64,000 nucleotides of DNA from Oscillospiraceae bacterium (GTDB taxonomy: Bacteria > Bacillota > Clostridia > Oscillospirales > Oscillospiraceae), in the NCBI GenBank assembly GCA_009777235.1, contig WRMH01000002.1, positions 124,001 to 188,000 of the forward strand, written 5' to 3'. The position numbers were made by a program, and so were the translations under genes. Shown here piece after piece: positions 48,955 through 58,281 of this stretch; position 1 is the first letter of the stretch; each line of letters begins with the position of its first letter. The notes under the pieces were generated by a model that was not told where the DNA came from, made no database searches, and saw only the letters and a program-made list of their open reading frames with translations.

Positions 48955-48986
48955 ACAGACCCTTGCGCTCGAAAGGCTGTTTTTTA
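48955..48986 (+). terminator. Likely terminator after degV
   Basis: ACAGaCC...GGcTGT imperfect stem (48955 onward), followed by TTTTTT ending at 48986. Overlaps the start of the repeat family member at 48956-49092. Confidence 0.5.
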
Positions 48987-49030
48987 TCCCTACGCTCAAA
49001 CAAGAGGCGCATCCATGCGCCTAACTCGCG

Positions 49031-49092
49031 CGCTCCGCATCCATGCTCCGCTTACGGGACAAAAATACAGCCTTCCTCGCCGGGTCTGCTTA
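49031..49092. repeat. Partial copy of the palindromic intergenic repeat family
   Basis: CGCTCCGCATCCATGCTCCGCT (49031-49052) and CGCCGGGTCTGCTTA (49078-49092) match segments of the 1.3-kb copy. CAGACCC (48956-48962) and GGGTCTG (49083-49089) are inverted repeats framing about 130 bases. The middle has diverged. Confidence 0.5.
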
Positions 49093-49134
49093 GAAACTAA
49101 ATAATAAGGCTTACTTGTTAATATTATCAAAATC

Positions 49135-49980
49135 TTAAAGAGCCTTTGATATTTCGTCATCGGTGTTGTCAATTCTCTTCGCGTTTTGCGCGAAAAGCGC
49201 GATGAGAAACGAAAGCACCATGAGCAAAACGGCAAACCCTACCGTAAGCGCAATGTCACGCGCAGCCGAGGCGGATAGCTCCGGATGCACAGCCAGCTGC
49301 GCAAGCTGCGCTGCGAGAATTTCAATCGCAAATGGATTTAGCATATAATCAGAACCTGAAAGTGCAAAGACGTTTGGCAGTATCAAAGAAGCCCCAATGC
49401 ACACAGCCGCGCTCAACCCCGCCTTGCCCGTGGCCGTTCCGAGCGCGAGATGAAAGCTGACATAAAGCATCATGCTCACTCCCGTCAATATACCGACAAG
49501 CAGCACCGTGTCAAATGTCAAGTCATTGACGCTAAATATCATTGCAGAAATCCCCCATGACGCAAATATCGCAATTATTGACAATAAAAGCGCGGCGGGT
49601 GGGTAGACGATATATTTCGGGAAAATATATCCCAAACTTCTAAGACCCGCGCTTTTTGGGATTATTACCGCACGCTTTTTTTGCTCACCGCCGGCGGCAC
49701 GGTAAATAAGAAGCAGAAACACAATGAGCCCTAAATCTCTGACGTCGGAAACCGAAGCAGACACGCCCACGGATGTTGCCGAGCCGCCAAACACGTCCGT
49801 AATTTCCGAAACGTCCACGCCTATATCACCCATAGAACTCATAAGAGAGCCCATCGCCGTAATAAGTATCGGGCTGAGCGCGGCAAGCCCTATCATTACA
49901 AGCGCGATAACGAGAAATTTCCTTGTTCTGCAAAAAGCCATCAGCTCTTTTTTCAGTCCCGCCTTAATCTGTATGCTCAC
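49135..49980 (-). CDS. ABC-2 type transporter permease
   Basis: A membrane protein of about 281 residues encoded directly after its ATPase. I prefer the GTG start at 49980 (GTGAGCATACAG), after AAAGGGGTGAGG; an ATG at 50007 overlaps the end of the ATPase gene by 22 bases. Six membrane segments are visible (for example VIALVMIGLAALSPILITAM, VFLLLIYRAAG and the final IALTVGFAVLLMVLSFLIAL). The soluble loop around SMGDIGVDVSEITDVFGGSA is typical of this drug/peptide-export type. Substrate unknown. Confidence 0.82.
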   Translation of the reverse strand: MSIQIKAGLKKELMAFCRTRKFLVIALVMIGLAALSPILITAMGSLMSSMGDIGVDVSEITDVFGGSATSVGVSASVSDVRDLGLIVFLLLIYRAAGGEQKKRAVIIPKSAGLRSLGYIFPKYIVYPPAALLLSIIAIFASWGISAMIFSVNDLTFDTVLLVGILTGVSMMLYVSFHLALGTATGKAGLSAAVCIGASLILPNVFALSGSDYMLNPFAIEILAAQLAQLAVHPELSASAARDIALTVGFAVLLMVLSFLIALFAQNAKRIDNTDDEISKAL

Positions 49981-49985
49981 TTCCC

Positions 49986-50918
49986 TCACCCCTTTCTGTT
50001 TTTCCATGATTCATATGAGAGCGAATCCGTGCCGCTTATGCCAAGATAGACCTGCTCGAGCGACATACGCCGAAACCATATGCCCTCCGGCACTATTTGA
50101 TTTGTTCCGAGCGCGGTCACTATTTTGTAAAACAGTTCGGCTTCACTGACGCCGTCTTTAGCGTAAAAAGTAACGTCGCCGCTACTTTCTGTCTTGCTTC
50201 GCTCCACAACCTCAAAGCTCTTTGCCGCCGATATGTCTGTATTTTGGCGAAACCTGACGGTAACGGCGTTCGCGTCGGCATATTCGCTTTTTATTTTGGC
50301 GAGCGCGCCCTCTACGACCATCACTCCGTCGCGTAAAATCCCTATTTTGTTTGCAACTCTCTCAACGTCGCTCAAGATATGCGTACACAAGATAATCGTA
50401 GAGCCGGATTTCGCCAAAGCTCCGATTATCTCTATTACCTCCGCCCGCCCTTCGGGGTCGAGCGCCGACGTCGGCTCGTCAAGTATGAGCAAGTCGGGGT
50501 TTGCGTAAAGCGCAGCCGCTATTCCGATGCGTTGATTCATGCCCCGTGAATAGCCTTTTATGAGTCTCGGCGCGTCGTTATACATACCCGTCGCCCGTAA
50601 AACCTCCTCGGTACGAGCTTTTATATCTCCGGAATACTCCGAACACGCCGCTATATAGTCAAGATATTCAAAGCCGTTCATAAATCCATACAGCTCGGGA
50701 GCTTCGGGCAAATATCCTATGCGTGTATTTTCACCGTCAAAATCAATTACCCCGCCGTCTTTGCGTATTATGTTGCATATGATGTTCATCGTGGTAGTTT
50801 TTCCGCAGCCGTTTGTTCCCAGAAAACCGTAGATATCGCCTTTTTCTATAGTCATATTAAGCCCTTTGAGGACTTGCAAATTCTTATAGCTTTTCTCCAG
50901 TCCGATTACTTTTAGCAT
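49986..50918 (-). CDS. ABC transporter ATP-binding protein
   Basis: A 310-residue ATPase with Walker A GFLGTNGCGKTTTMNIICN (about residues 34-52), Q-loop RIGYLPEAPELYGFMNGFEY, signature KGYSRGMNQRIGIAAALYA and Walker B LLILDEPTSALDPEGRAEVIE. The C-terminal part (about 215-310) is an extra domain of the kind found in Cu-processing and antibiotic ABC exporters (for example NosF- and CcmA-like). It pairs with the permease at 49135-49980. The signature is SRGMNQ rather than SGGQ, which occurs in this subfamily. Confidence 0.92.
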   Translation of the reverse strand: MLKVIGLEKSYKNLQVLKGLNMTIEKGDIYGFLGTNGCGKTTTMNIICNIIRKDGGVIDFDGENTRIGYLPEAPELYGFMNGFEYLDYIAACSEYSGDIKARTEEVLRATGMYNDAPRLIKGYSRGMNQRIGIAAALYANPDLLILDEPTSALDPEGRAEVIEIIGALAKSGSTIILCTHILSDVERVANKIGILRDGVMVVEGALAKIKSEYADANAVTVRFRQNTDISAAKSFEVVERSKTESSGDVTFYAKDGVSEAELFYKIVTALGTNQIVPEGIWFRRMSLEQVYLGISGTDSLSYESWKNRKG

Positions 50919-50931
50919 TTTGTCCTCCCTG

Positions 50932-51945
50932 TCAGCCGATAAGTCTGTTTATCAAAATGTATCCCGCTATTTCAATGACGGCAAGTATCATCATTATTAT
51001 AACAGGTATTGACGCAATAAAGATACCAAACTTTTTAAGAGGTCCGATTTGTGTCCATGTGTTTTCAAATCTGTATTTTTTTATTTTCGGAATCTTTGTC
51101 AGAAAAACGATTACGCCTATGATAATCATAAGAAATGCCGCAATCAAGTATATCATATTTACGGTATTGATAACCTTATTTTGTTCTAAGGTCATTTCGA
51201 CGAGCGACAGCAGCAAAAGCGCGATCGCTCCTATGGAATTTACGCAAGCGTGCAGTATGGTAGCGATAAACAAAGAGCCTGTCGCGTAGCGTATGTAGCC
51301 GAGAGCCAATCCATATGCGGTGGTGTAAAAGAACATATATAAGCTGCCGTGCATTATGCCAAACAAAAGAGCGCTGATGATTATCGCCATTCCTGTACCG
51401 TAAGGTTTTAGCGCATCAAACATTATGCCTCTGACCCAGTATTCTTCAAAAATCGGAGCGACAACAATCATGAGAATAACCATCATTACGAGTTGTGTGA
51501 TATTTGACGTCGCCTCTATGGTTGTTGGTCGCAGCAAATCCTCGATATATGTGTCGCCGCCGAGCGTTTTTGACAGTATAAAAGACGCGAGCAGCGTCAA
51601 AAGGGCGATGCCATGCCCCAATCCGATGACCGCGGGCAGCGTGCCCAGCGCGGGCGCAATCCGTCGCGGTTTTTTATAGAGCGTCCGCAGGGGTGTCCGG
51701 TATTTAAATATCCGCACGGTAAAAAATAATGGTATTACGTATACCGTCAAAATGATAACAATATGATGGAGCACTATCGCAAAATCCAAAGGCAGCCTGC
51801 CATATAGCCGCGAAAGTACGGGCTCGGCATATCCCATCAGAAATCTGCATATGAAATATATGCACATTGACAACCCGAGCTTGGCGCATACTGATTTGTA
51901 CCCGCGCACGGTCTGTTTGTCGTCAATCTCTTCTATCTGCTCCAT
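50932..51945 (-). CDS. CPBP-family intramembrane protease homologue
   Basis: A 337-residue membrane protein of the CAAX protease and bacteriocin-processing (CPBP/Abi) family. The metal- and substrate-binding motifs are present: FEEYWVRGIMFDAL (the EExxxR motif), LLFGIMHGSLYM and LHACVNSIGAIAL. About eight membrane segments. The family includes immunity proteins, prenyl-CAAX proteases and unknown regulators. It lies 13 bases upstream of the ABC ATPase in the same direction, so an export-linked processing or self-protection role for the ABC pair is plausible. Confidence 0.9.
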   Translation of the reverse strand: MEQIEEIDDKQTVRGYKSVCAKLGLSMCIYFICRFLMGYAEPVLSRLYGRLPLDFAIVLHHIVIILTVYVIPLFFTVRIFKYRTPLRTLYKKPRRIAPALGTLPAVIGLGHGIALLTLLASFILSKTLGGDTYIEDLLRPTTIEATSNITQLVMMVILMIVVAPIFEEYWVRGIMFDALKPYGTGMAIIISALLFGIMHGSLYMFFYTTAYGLALGYIRYATGSLFIATILHACVNSIGAIALLLLSLVEMTLEQNKVINTVNMIYLIAAFLMIIIGVIVFLTKIPKIKKYRFENTWTQIGPLKKFGIFIASIPVIIMMILAVIEIAGYILINRLIG

Positions 51946-52036
51946 GCTTTCTGATTCACACTCCGTTTTGGATTTCTGTTACCAATGCAAACACCCCATT
52001 TCGTAAAACAGGGTGTCGCACAGATGTTATACTGTT

Positions 52037-52312
52037 TTACTTTGGTTCTTCCGTTGCTTTGCCTACAGTCGAAACCGCCCACTTGGTAACCTGCACGCGC
52101 ACCCTGTCTTCGCTTGTTTCAAAGGTAACTTTTTCCGTATCAACCGCCACGACCTTGCCGATTATGCCGCCGATTGTTGTGATAGTGTCTCCGATAGAGA
52201 GGGAATTGCGCATTTCTGCCAGCTTCTTCTTTTTCTTGCTTTCCGGGCGTATCATGAAGAAATAGAAGATACCTACCATCACTACTATCATGATTATCAT
52301 TGTTGGGTCCAT
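52037..52312 (-). CDS. yajC: Preprotein translocase accessory subunit YajC
   Basis: A 91-residue small protein. One membrane segment (MIIMIVVMVGIFYFFMI) followed by RPESKKKKKLAEMRNSLSIG, a glycine-rich core (DTITTIGGIIGKVVAVDTEK) and a charged end. This is the standard YajC architecture. It associates with SecDF in most bacteria; secD and secF are not in the window. It lies in a minus-strand block after the CPBP gene with only a short gap. Confidence 0.93.
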   Translation of the reverse strand: MDPTMIIMIVVMVGIFYFFMIRPESKKKKKLAEMRNSLSIGDTITTIGGIIGKVVAVDTEKVTFETSEDRVRVQVTKWAVSTVGKATEEPK

Positions 52313-52419
52313 AGTTATATTATCCTTTCCTTGCTTTCCTTACGGTAACTCGTTGTGTAACCTCCGCCATTATACTTGCCCCATAAGCAAAAAGCAAGCT
52401 AAATTGTGAGTCACCGCTT

Positions 52420-52577
52420 ATAGAAGCGGGAGACTTGTGATTTTAGTCAATTTAATATATCGCCTTCGCCGAAATGAATTCGGCTCGTCAACACACGCAA
52501 GGCGCGTGATGTTTTTAACAAAATCAGTCGGAGCTTGTACTCACCACTGATTTTGTTAAATTGACTTCGCTTCTGTC
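52420..52577. mobile_element. Palindromic MITE-like element in a 480-base gap
   Basis: Nested inverted repeats span about 155 bases: AGAAGCG (52422-52428) with CGCTTCT (52568-52574), GTCAATTTAA (52446-52455) with TTAAATTGAC (52556-52565), and the perfect 12-bp stem AACAAAATCAGT (52517-52528)/ACTGATTTTGTT (52546-52557). The interior carries ATCGCCTTCGCCGAAATGA, a motif that recurs at 6419 and 22747. No transposase frame is present. The rest of 52313-52789 shows no gene; the plus-strand frame at 52613-52798 is an unlikely gene. The overall form fits a non-autonomous element or degraded insertion sequence. Confidence 0.5.
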
Positions 52578-52789
52578 TAAGTATACCGGAAAACAAGGTT
52601 GCTTTCTACCAATTGACGTTTGCGTTTGCGCAACGTAGGGTTGCATTTAACAAAAACAACATCAAGTCTATTCCGCTACCGTCTTTGATACAATCGTATG
52701 TAGCGCTTCTCGCCTCCGCTCGATGGCAAAGGGTCAGAAAACCGCAGTTGTCTCGCACTTACGGTCGGCATGAGGCAAACTTAAAATGT

Positions 52790-54190
52790 TCATTTTAGGA
52801 CATAGTGAGCAGACTTTGTCCTGCCGATTTTCATTATTATGCCGTCTTTTGCCATTTCAAGCAGGATTGCCCGAATACGTCCTTCGCTTAAGTTCATGAT
52901 CCCCGTAAGCTCGGCAACTGTAACCTTACTGTGGCTTTTAAGATAGCTTGCGATTGCCAGCTTTTTTTCGCCTGTGCTACTGCTTTGTATTCGCTCGTTA
53001 TTCGCTTGTTTTTCGCTTGTTTTCGCAAGCGGAATAATTGTTTTGAAAATATCACCTTCGATTAGCTCCGGTTCCCCTCCGGAATAGAGCTTTGTATACT
53101 TATACAGGTTGCGTATGCCAGAACCAAGCTGGTCAGCGCGTCCGATATTCATGAAAAATTTTGCGATTATGGGGTTCTTTGATTGCGGCGTGAAGTTTTC
53201 CGGGTCTATTCGTCCGTATTCATTTGAACGATTCCAATTCTCCGAATAAATACGCTCCCGCTCTATAATGAGTTTTGCGTTAAAAGCTTTTGAATACTCG
53301 CGGTGTGCCAGTAGATTTGACACCATTTCGCGGGCAATCCATGACCTGGCACTGACATTTTGGTCGCCAATAAGAACAAACGGGTCGTTTGCGTGCTTTG
53401 CAATAAAATCTACCAACTGGTCATATGCCTCTATTATATTGGTCTCAATGTAACGTCGGTCGTCATAACGGTCTATGTCATTATGGCGAAGGATCGCATC
53501 TGTCACGCAACCCGGCGCGCAAGAACGAACTACCTCGTCTCTGCCGAACAAGAGTATTCCTGCGAGATTAAACCCCTTTTTACCCGTCCGCTTGTCGTCT
53601 TCGTAAAGCCCTGCACTTTTAAAAATCTCCATCGCATCCATGTCTTTCCAAGGATGGTCAGAAATACGGCTTACGGCCATTTTCTTAACTCGTTCAATGA
53701 GGTCAAGCCGTAAATCATCCAATGTCGCATATGGGAAAATCTCACGCTCGGTGAATTGATTTGATTTGCGGAGAGAAAGCTGTGCAACCAAATCGGCGGA
53801 ATTTGTTATGTCGAAATCCCCATCCTCATTTCGGTCAAAAATTTTGCCGGAACAGGATTGAATTTGTGAGCTGACCGGAATATGGGAGTGGAGTAAAAGC
53901 ATCCCATCCAGCGTGATTTCATCAAGGGAGAGAAACAGGGAAGGAGAAGTTTTCTGCGGGTTGTTTAGAGTGTTTGCAAAGTTTTTCTTCATTTGTTGTA
54001 CTGCATTCGGATTGACTCCCACGGGTATGCCATTGTCTTTTACTCCGAGGATGAGATGACCGCCATATCTATTTGAGAACGAGCAAACAGTTTCCCATAC
54101 GCCGTCACTAAGTCCGTTCACGCATTCTTTGTATTCAATTGTCAACCCCTCGCCATCGGCAAGCAATTGTTTGATGCGTTCTATGGTCAT
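52790..54190 (-). CDS. AlbA_2 (Schlafen-type) ATP-binding protein with C-terminal HTH
   Basis: A 466-residue protein; start ATG 54190 after GGAGAGGAGAATTCTCAA. The N-terminal AlbA_2 (divergent AAA_4) domain shows LTIEYKECVNGLSDGVWETV, FSNRYGGHLILGVKDNGIPVG, then SPSLFLSLDEITLDG. The central ATPase-like region has WIAREMVSNLLAHREYSKAF, the HATPase_c_4-type segment, and GRADQLGSGIRNLYKYTKLY. A winged-helix tail (about 405-466) has KVTVAELTGIMNLSEGRIRAIL. Such proteins are transcriptional regulators or of unknown function, often close to mobile DNA, and some act in defence. No neighbour clarifies its role; the preceding gap is an inverted-repeat-rich stretch. Confidence 0.87.
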   Translation of the reverse strand: MTIERIKQLLADGEGLTIEYKECVNGLSDGVWETVCSFSNRYGGHLILGVKDNGIPVGVNPNAVQQMKKNFANTLNNPQKTSPSLFLSLDEITLDGMLLLHSHIPVSSQIQSCSGKIFDRNEDGDFDITNSADLVAQLSLRKSNQFTEREIFPYATLDDLRLDLIERVKKMAVSRISDHPWKDMDAMEIFKSAGLYEDDKRTGKKGFNLAGILLFGRDEVVRSCAPGCVTDAILRHNDIDRYDDRRYIETNIIEAYDQLVDFIAKHANDPFVLIGDQNVSARSWIAREMVSNLLAHREYSKAFNAKLIIERERIYSENWNRSNEYGRIDPENFTPQSKNPIIAKFFMNIGRADQLGSGIRNLYKYTKLYSGGEPELIEGDIFKTIIPLAKTSEKQANNERIQSSSTGEKKLAIASYLKSHSKVTVAELTGIMNLSEGRIRAILLEMAKDGIIMKIGRTKSAHYVLK

Positions 54191-54383
54191 TTGAGAATTC
54201 TCCTCTCCAATATACAATAATCCATCTTGTAATTACTTGTTTTTCCTTGTATCAACAATGCAGCCCTTTCTAAATGCTTGTAAATTTCGGCGGTATCCAT
54301 TTTTGCAATCGGCTTTTTCAATCGTAAGCGTTGCGCTATTGTTGCTTTTTGTAGCTGATTTTCATAGGCAACCTTTCCTCACC

Positions 54384-55811
54384 CTACGCCCTGCGCCATT
54401 TGACGCCTTGCGGGGTATCTTCCAAGACTATGCCCATTTGAGACAGCTTGTTGCGGATTTCATCCGCTTTGGCCCAGTCTTTTTCTTCTCTTGCCGCCTG
54501 CCTTTGCGCTATGAGAGCTTCAATATCACTGTCCGCACTTTCGCCCTCTTGCGTCATCTTATCCCCATCGTGCCGGGCATACAATAGACCAAGTACTCCC
54601 GTCAGTTCATCGAGCATTTTCATAGCTTCGTTGGCAAACATTTTTGATGCTTTCGGGTCGGCGACAACAGCGTTTATCCCGCGAACCATCTCAAAGATAA
54701 CGGCAATCGCGTCCGCTGTGTTCAAATCATCGTCCATTGCCTCGCAAAAATTCACGCGATATTGCGGGAGCGTTTTGGCAAATTCCTCTTCCTCGCCGCT
54801 CATTTTTTCCGCAATAGCACCGTTTTGGGAGATAAAGGAAAGATTTTCTCTTGCGGTCTTTATCCGCTGCAAGGCGTTTTTCGCTTGAACAAGTATCTCA
54901 CCGGAGTAATTGAGAGGGCTTCTGTAGTGGCTCATCAGCATAAACATACGGATATTCTCATAGCCGTATGCCTGTGCCGCTTCGCGCACAGTAAAGAAAT
55001 TTCCGAGCGATTTTGACATTTTATTGCTGTCTATGTTAATAAACCCATTGTGAAGCCAATACCGGGCAAATGTCTTTCCCGTAGCACCCTCCGATTGAGC
55101 AATTTCATTTTCGTGGTGCGGAAAAATAAGGTCTTGCCCGCCGCAGTGAATATCTATGGTGTCGCCCAAAAACCTTCGCGCCATCGCGCTGCACTCAATA
55201 TGCCAGCCCGGACGACCCTTGCCCCACGGCGAATCCCAACTCGGCTCTGCAGGCTTTGCCCCTTTCCAGAGTGCAAAGTCTATAGCGTTTTCCTTATCCT
55301 CCGTCACGTCTACGCGCGCGCCCGCCAAAAGCTCTTCTATCGGCTGCTTTGAAAGTTTCCCATAATCCGAAAAACTTGCGGTACGGTAATAAACATCATT
55401 TTCTCTTTGATATGCCATGCCTTTTTCTACAAGCTCAGATATCATTGCGATAATTTCGGCGATATTCTCCGTTGCCTTTGGATATATCGTAGCATCACGG
55501 ACGCCAAGCCCGCGGGCATCCGTATAGTATTCGGCAATGTATTTTTCGGCGATTTCAACGCTCGTCACGCCCAATTCGTTTGCGCGGTTTATTATCTTAT
55601 CGTCAACGTCGGTAAAATTTTGCGCGAGCGTGACTTCAAAACCGCGATACTCAAAATAGCGGCGAAGCACGTCAAAGGTAATGAGCGGGCGGGCGTTGCC
55701 AACGTGAAAGTAATTATATACAGTCGGTCCGCAAACGTACATCTTGACCTTTCCCGGGCACAGCGGTACAAATTCTTCTTTTTTCATTGATAGCGTATTG
55801 TATAGTTTCAT
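54384..55811 (-). CDS. cysS: Cysteinyl-tRNA synthetase
   Basis: Attaches cysteine to tRNA-Cys. 475 residues, normal. The class I signature is HVGNARPLITFDVLRRYFEYRG after the zinc ligand in MYVCGPTVYNYF. Zinc and active-site residues continue in WHIECSAMARRFLGDTIDIHCGGQDLIFPHHENEIAQSEG. The second signature is NKMSKSLGNFFTVRE. The end QMGIVLEDTPQGVKWRR is typical. It starts 81 bases after the lepA stop. No T-box fits there. Confidence 0.96.
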   Translation of the reverse strand: MKLYNTLSMKKEEFVPLCPGKVKMYVCGPTVYNYFHVGNARPLITFDVLRRYFEYRGFEVTLAQNFTDVDDKIINRANELGVTSVEIAEKYIAEYYTDARGLGVRDATIYPKATENIAEIIAMISELVEKGMAYQRENDVYYRTASFSDYGKLSKQPIEELLAGARVDVTEDKENAIDFALWKGAKPAEPSWDSPWGKGRPGWHIECSAMARRFLGDTIDIHCGGQDLIFPHHENEIAQSEGATGKTFARYWLHNGFINIDSNKMSKSLGNFFTVREAAQAYGYENIRMFMLMSHYRSPLNYSGEILVQAKNALQRIKTARENLSFISQNGAIAEKMSGEEEEFAKTLPQYRVNFCEAMDDDLNTADAIAVIFEMVRGINAVVADPKASKMFANEAMKMLDELTGVLGLLYARHDGDKMTQEGESADSDIEALIAQRQAAREEKDWAKADEIRNKLSQMGIVLEDTPQGVKWRRA

Positions 55812-55892
55812 TGATTTGTTCCTTTCTGGTTGTGGCGGCGGGTGTTGGGGCGCCGAGTGCCGACGGTGCGTTCGCCGCCATTTGGGCAGTCT

Positions 55893-57692
55893 CTACTCGT
55901 CGAGTTTCAAGACTGCCATAAACGCGTCTTGCGGCACATTTACGCTGCCCAAGCTGCGCATACGTTTCTTGCCCTCTTTTTGCTTTTCGAGCAGCTTCTT
56001 TTTTCGCGTAATGTCGCCGCCGTAACATTTTGCCAAAACATCCTTGCGCAAAGCCCTTATTGTTTCGCGGGCTATTATCTTGCCGCCGATTGCCGCCTGC
56101 ACCGGTATTTCAAAAAGTTGGCGCGGTATATGCTCTTTTAGCTTCTCTACGATCTTGCGGCCTCTGGCATATGCTTTTTCCTTGTGTACGATAAAAGACA
56201 GCGCGTCCACGATTTCCCCGTTTAACAATATATCAAGGCGCACAAGGTTTGAGGGACGATATCCGAGCAGCTCATAATCCAAAGATGCGTAACCCCGGCT
56301 GCGCGACTTGAGCGCGTCAAAAAAGTCATAAATCACTTCGTTGAGGGGAAGCTCGTATTTTAATTCCACACGCGTCGCTTCCAAATAGATAAGTTCCTTA
56401 TATTCGCCGCGCCTGTCTTGGCAAAGCTCCATAACGCTGCCAACATAATCCGGCGGACATATGATCGAAGCATTGATAAAAGGCTCTTCGGCAAGCTCTA
56501 TAACGGCAGGATCGGGATAATTGAGGGGGTTGTCAACTAATATGGTTTCGCCGTTTGATTTGGTAACGCGATAGATAACGCTCGGAGCCGTCATTATAAG
56601 CTCAAGTTTAAATTCGCGCTCAAGCCGTTCTCCGATAACCTCCATATGCAGCAATCCCAAAAATCCGCAGCGAAAACCAAACCCGAGAGCCGCGGACGAT
56701 TCCGGCTCATAGGACAGCGCGGCATCGTTCAACTTTAGCTTTTCCAGCGCATCGCGCAAGTCCGGGTATTTAGCCCCGTCTGTCGTGTAAAGCCCTGAAA
56801 AAACCATAGACTGCACCTTGTTATAGCCCGGCAGCGGCTCTGCGCCCGGACACGCCGCATCCGTCACCGTGTCTCCAACCGTCGTATCTCCGACGTTTTT
56901 GATGCTTGCCGTCAGATAGCCGACATCTCCTGCCGAAAGCCTCTCGCAAGGCTCCATGCCAACAGGCCGCATATGCCCGATTTCCACTATTTTGTACTCC
57001 GCGCCTGTAGACATGAGCTTTATCTGCGTGTCGTTTTCGAGAGTCCCGTCCACAACACGGATATATACGATAACCCCTTTATACGGGTCATATTGACTGT
57101 CAAAAATGAGCGCTCGGAGCGGAGCGTTTAAATCTCCTTTTGGCGGCGGAATACCTTCCACAATATATTCAAGCACATCATCAATACCTATGCCCCGCTT
57201 TGCCGAAATGCGCGGCGCTGTGTCCGCCGGAATACCGATAATATCTTCTATTTCCCTTTTTACTCTATCGGGATCGGCGTTTACAAGGTCAATTTTGTTG
57301 ATGACCGGCAAAATCTCAAGATTGTTGTCAAGCGCCAAATATGTATTGGCAAGCGTCTGCGCTTCCACACCCTGAGTGGAATCAACCACAAGTATCGCGC
57401 CCTCACACGCGGCAAGGGAGCGGGAGACCTCATAATTAAAGTCAACGTGTCCGGGAGTGTCAATGAGGTTGAGTTTGTATGTCTCGCCGTTTTTTGCCGT
57501 ATAGCAAAGGCCAACGGCACGGGCTTTTATCGTAATGCCGCGCTCGCGTTCAAGCTCCATGTTGTCAAGTATTTGCTCTTCCATATTGTGCGCGTCAACA
57601 GCGCCGCAACGCTCGAGCAGCCTGTCCGCAAGCGTTGATTTGCCGTGGTCTATATGCGCGATTATTGAAAAGTTTCGTATGTTTTCTTGCAT
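55893..57692 (-). CDS. lepA: Elongation factor 4 (LepA)
   Basis: A translational GTPase that remodels ribosomes and promotes back-translocation. 599 residues, the usual size. G-motifs: [19 protein letters not shown] (P-loop), [10 protein letters not shown] (switch I), [12 protein letters not shown] (switch II), [10 protein letters not shown] and [15 protein letters not shown]. The LepA-specific C-terminal domain begins after domain V, with a typical ending [20 protein letters not shown]. It is followed by cysS and preceded by an XRE gene. Confidence 0.97.
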   Translation of the reverse strand: MQENIRNFSIIAHIDHGKSTLADRLLERCGAVDAHNMEEQILDNMELERERGITIKARAVGLCYTAKNGETYKLNLIDTPGHVDFNYEVSRSLAACEGAILVVDSTQGVEAQTLANTYLALDNNLEILPVINKIDLVNADPDRVKREIEDIIGIPADTAPRISAKRGIGIDDVLEYIVEGIPPPKGDLNAPLRALIFDSQYDPYKGVIVYIRVVDGTLENDTQIKLMSTGAEYKIVEIGHMRPVGMEPCERLSAGDVGYLTASIKNVGDTTVGDTVTDAACPGAEPLPGYNKVQSMVFSGLYTTDGAKYPDLRDALEKLKLNDAALSYEPESSAALGFGFRCGFLGLLHMEVIGERLEREFKLELIMTAPSVIYRVTKSNGETILVDNPLNYPDPAVIELAEEPFINASIICPPDYVGSVMELCQDRRGEYKELIYLEATRVELKYELPLNEVIYDFFDALKSRSRGYASLDYELLGYRPSNLVRLDILLNGEIVDALSFIVHKEKAYARGRKIVEKLKEHIPRQLFEIPVQAAIGGKIIARETIRALRKDVLAKCYGGDITRKKKLLEKQKEGKKRMRSLGSVNVPQDAFMAVLKLDE

Positions 57693-57771
57693 AATTTGAT
57701 TTGTTTCCTTTGCTCTTTCACCCCTGCCGGGAATCTTTTACATTTGCCGCTTTTTCGTGTTTTCCGGGCAG

Positions 57772-58179
57772 TTATTTGGTTTGCCGCTTTTTTCGCGGTT
57801 TGCGGATTGCTACTTGATTTTCCACGCCCTCTGTGCTTTTTACATCCTCCGGGACATCATCCACGAGTTTTTTTATTTTTCCCAAAAGTCCGTTTTCCGC
57901 CTCTTTTAGTTCTTCTATGGAAGTCATGATTTCCCGCACCTTGACCCCGAGCACACCTGCTCCGTTTTTGCGCTCACGCGTTCTCCCAAGCAGATAGTCG
58001 GCGGTCACGCGGTAAAAATCGCATATTGTCAAAAGAAGTTCAAACTTGGGTTCGCGGGCGCCATTCTCATAATGCGACAAGAGAACCTGCGATATTCCAA
58101 GCTCGGCCGAAGCCTCTCTTTGACTTAACCCTTTTTCTTTTCGAAGCTGCGCAAGCCTCTTAGAAAATTCTGTTTTCAT
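57772..58179 (-). CDS. XRE-family transcriptional regulator (135 aa)
   Basis: The N-terminal helix-turn-helix (RLAQLRKEKGLSQREASAEL, then SQVLLSHYENGAREPKFELL) is complete in residues 1-62. The C-terminal half is acidic and basic coiled-coil-like (LKEAENGLLGKIKKLVDDVP) ending in a lysine-rich tail. No metal or ligand domain is recognised. It is 79 bases upstream of lepA and 103 bases downstream of the pepV gene on the minus strand, with a palindromic repeat (58251-58279) in the gap. Function unknown; probably a local regulator. Confidence 0.85.
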   Translation of the reverse strand: MKTEFSKRLAQLRKEKGLSQREASAELGISQVLLSHYENGAREPKFELLLTICDFYRVTADYLLGRTRERKNGAGVLGVKVREIMTSIEELKEAENGLLGKIKKLVDDVPEDVKSTEGVENQVAIRKPRKKRQTK

Positions 58180-58250
58180 TTATAGCTCCTTTGTAATCTT
58201 CGCTCATTCGGTCATGCCCCTGTGCGACCCTCATTCACTCGATTATAACT

Positions 58251-58279
58251 CCGCTCTCGGAATGATTTTTATGACAGCT
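58251..58279. repeat. Partial copy of the palindromic intergenic repeat family
   Basis: CCGCTCTCGGAATGATTTTTATGACAGCT matches the right ends of the copies at 1350-1372 and 2192-2220. The left part has diverged. Confidence 0.55.
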
Positions 58280-58281
58280 TT

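Noticed and set aside
52613-52798. Small plus-strand ORF (61 codons) before the AlbA_2 gene
   Set aside because: No ribosome site and no domain; the frame overlaps the stop end of the AlbA_2 gene and lies in repeat-rich sequence.
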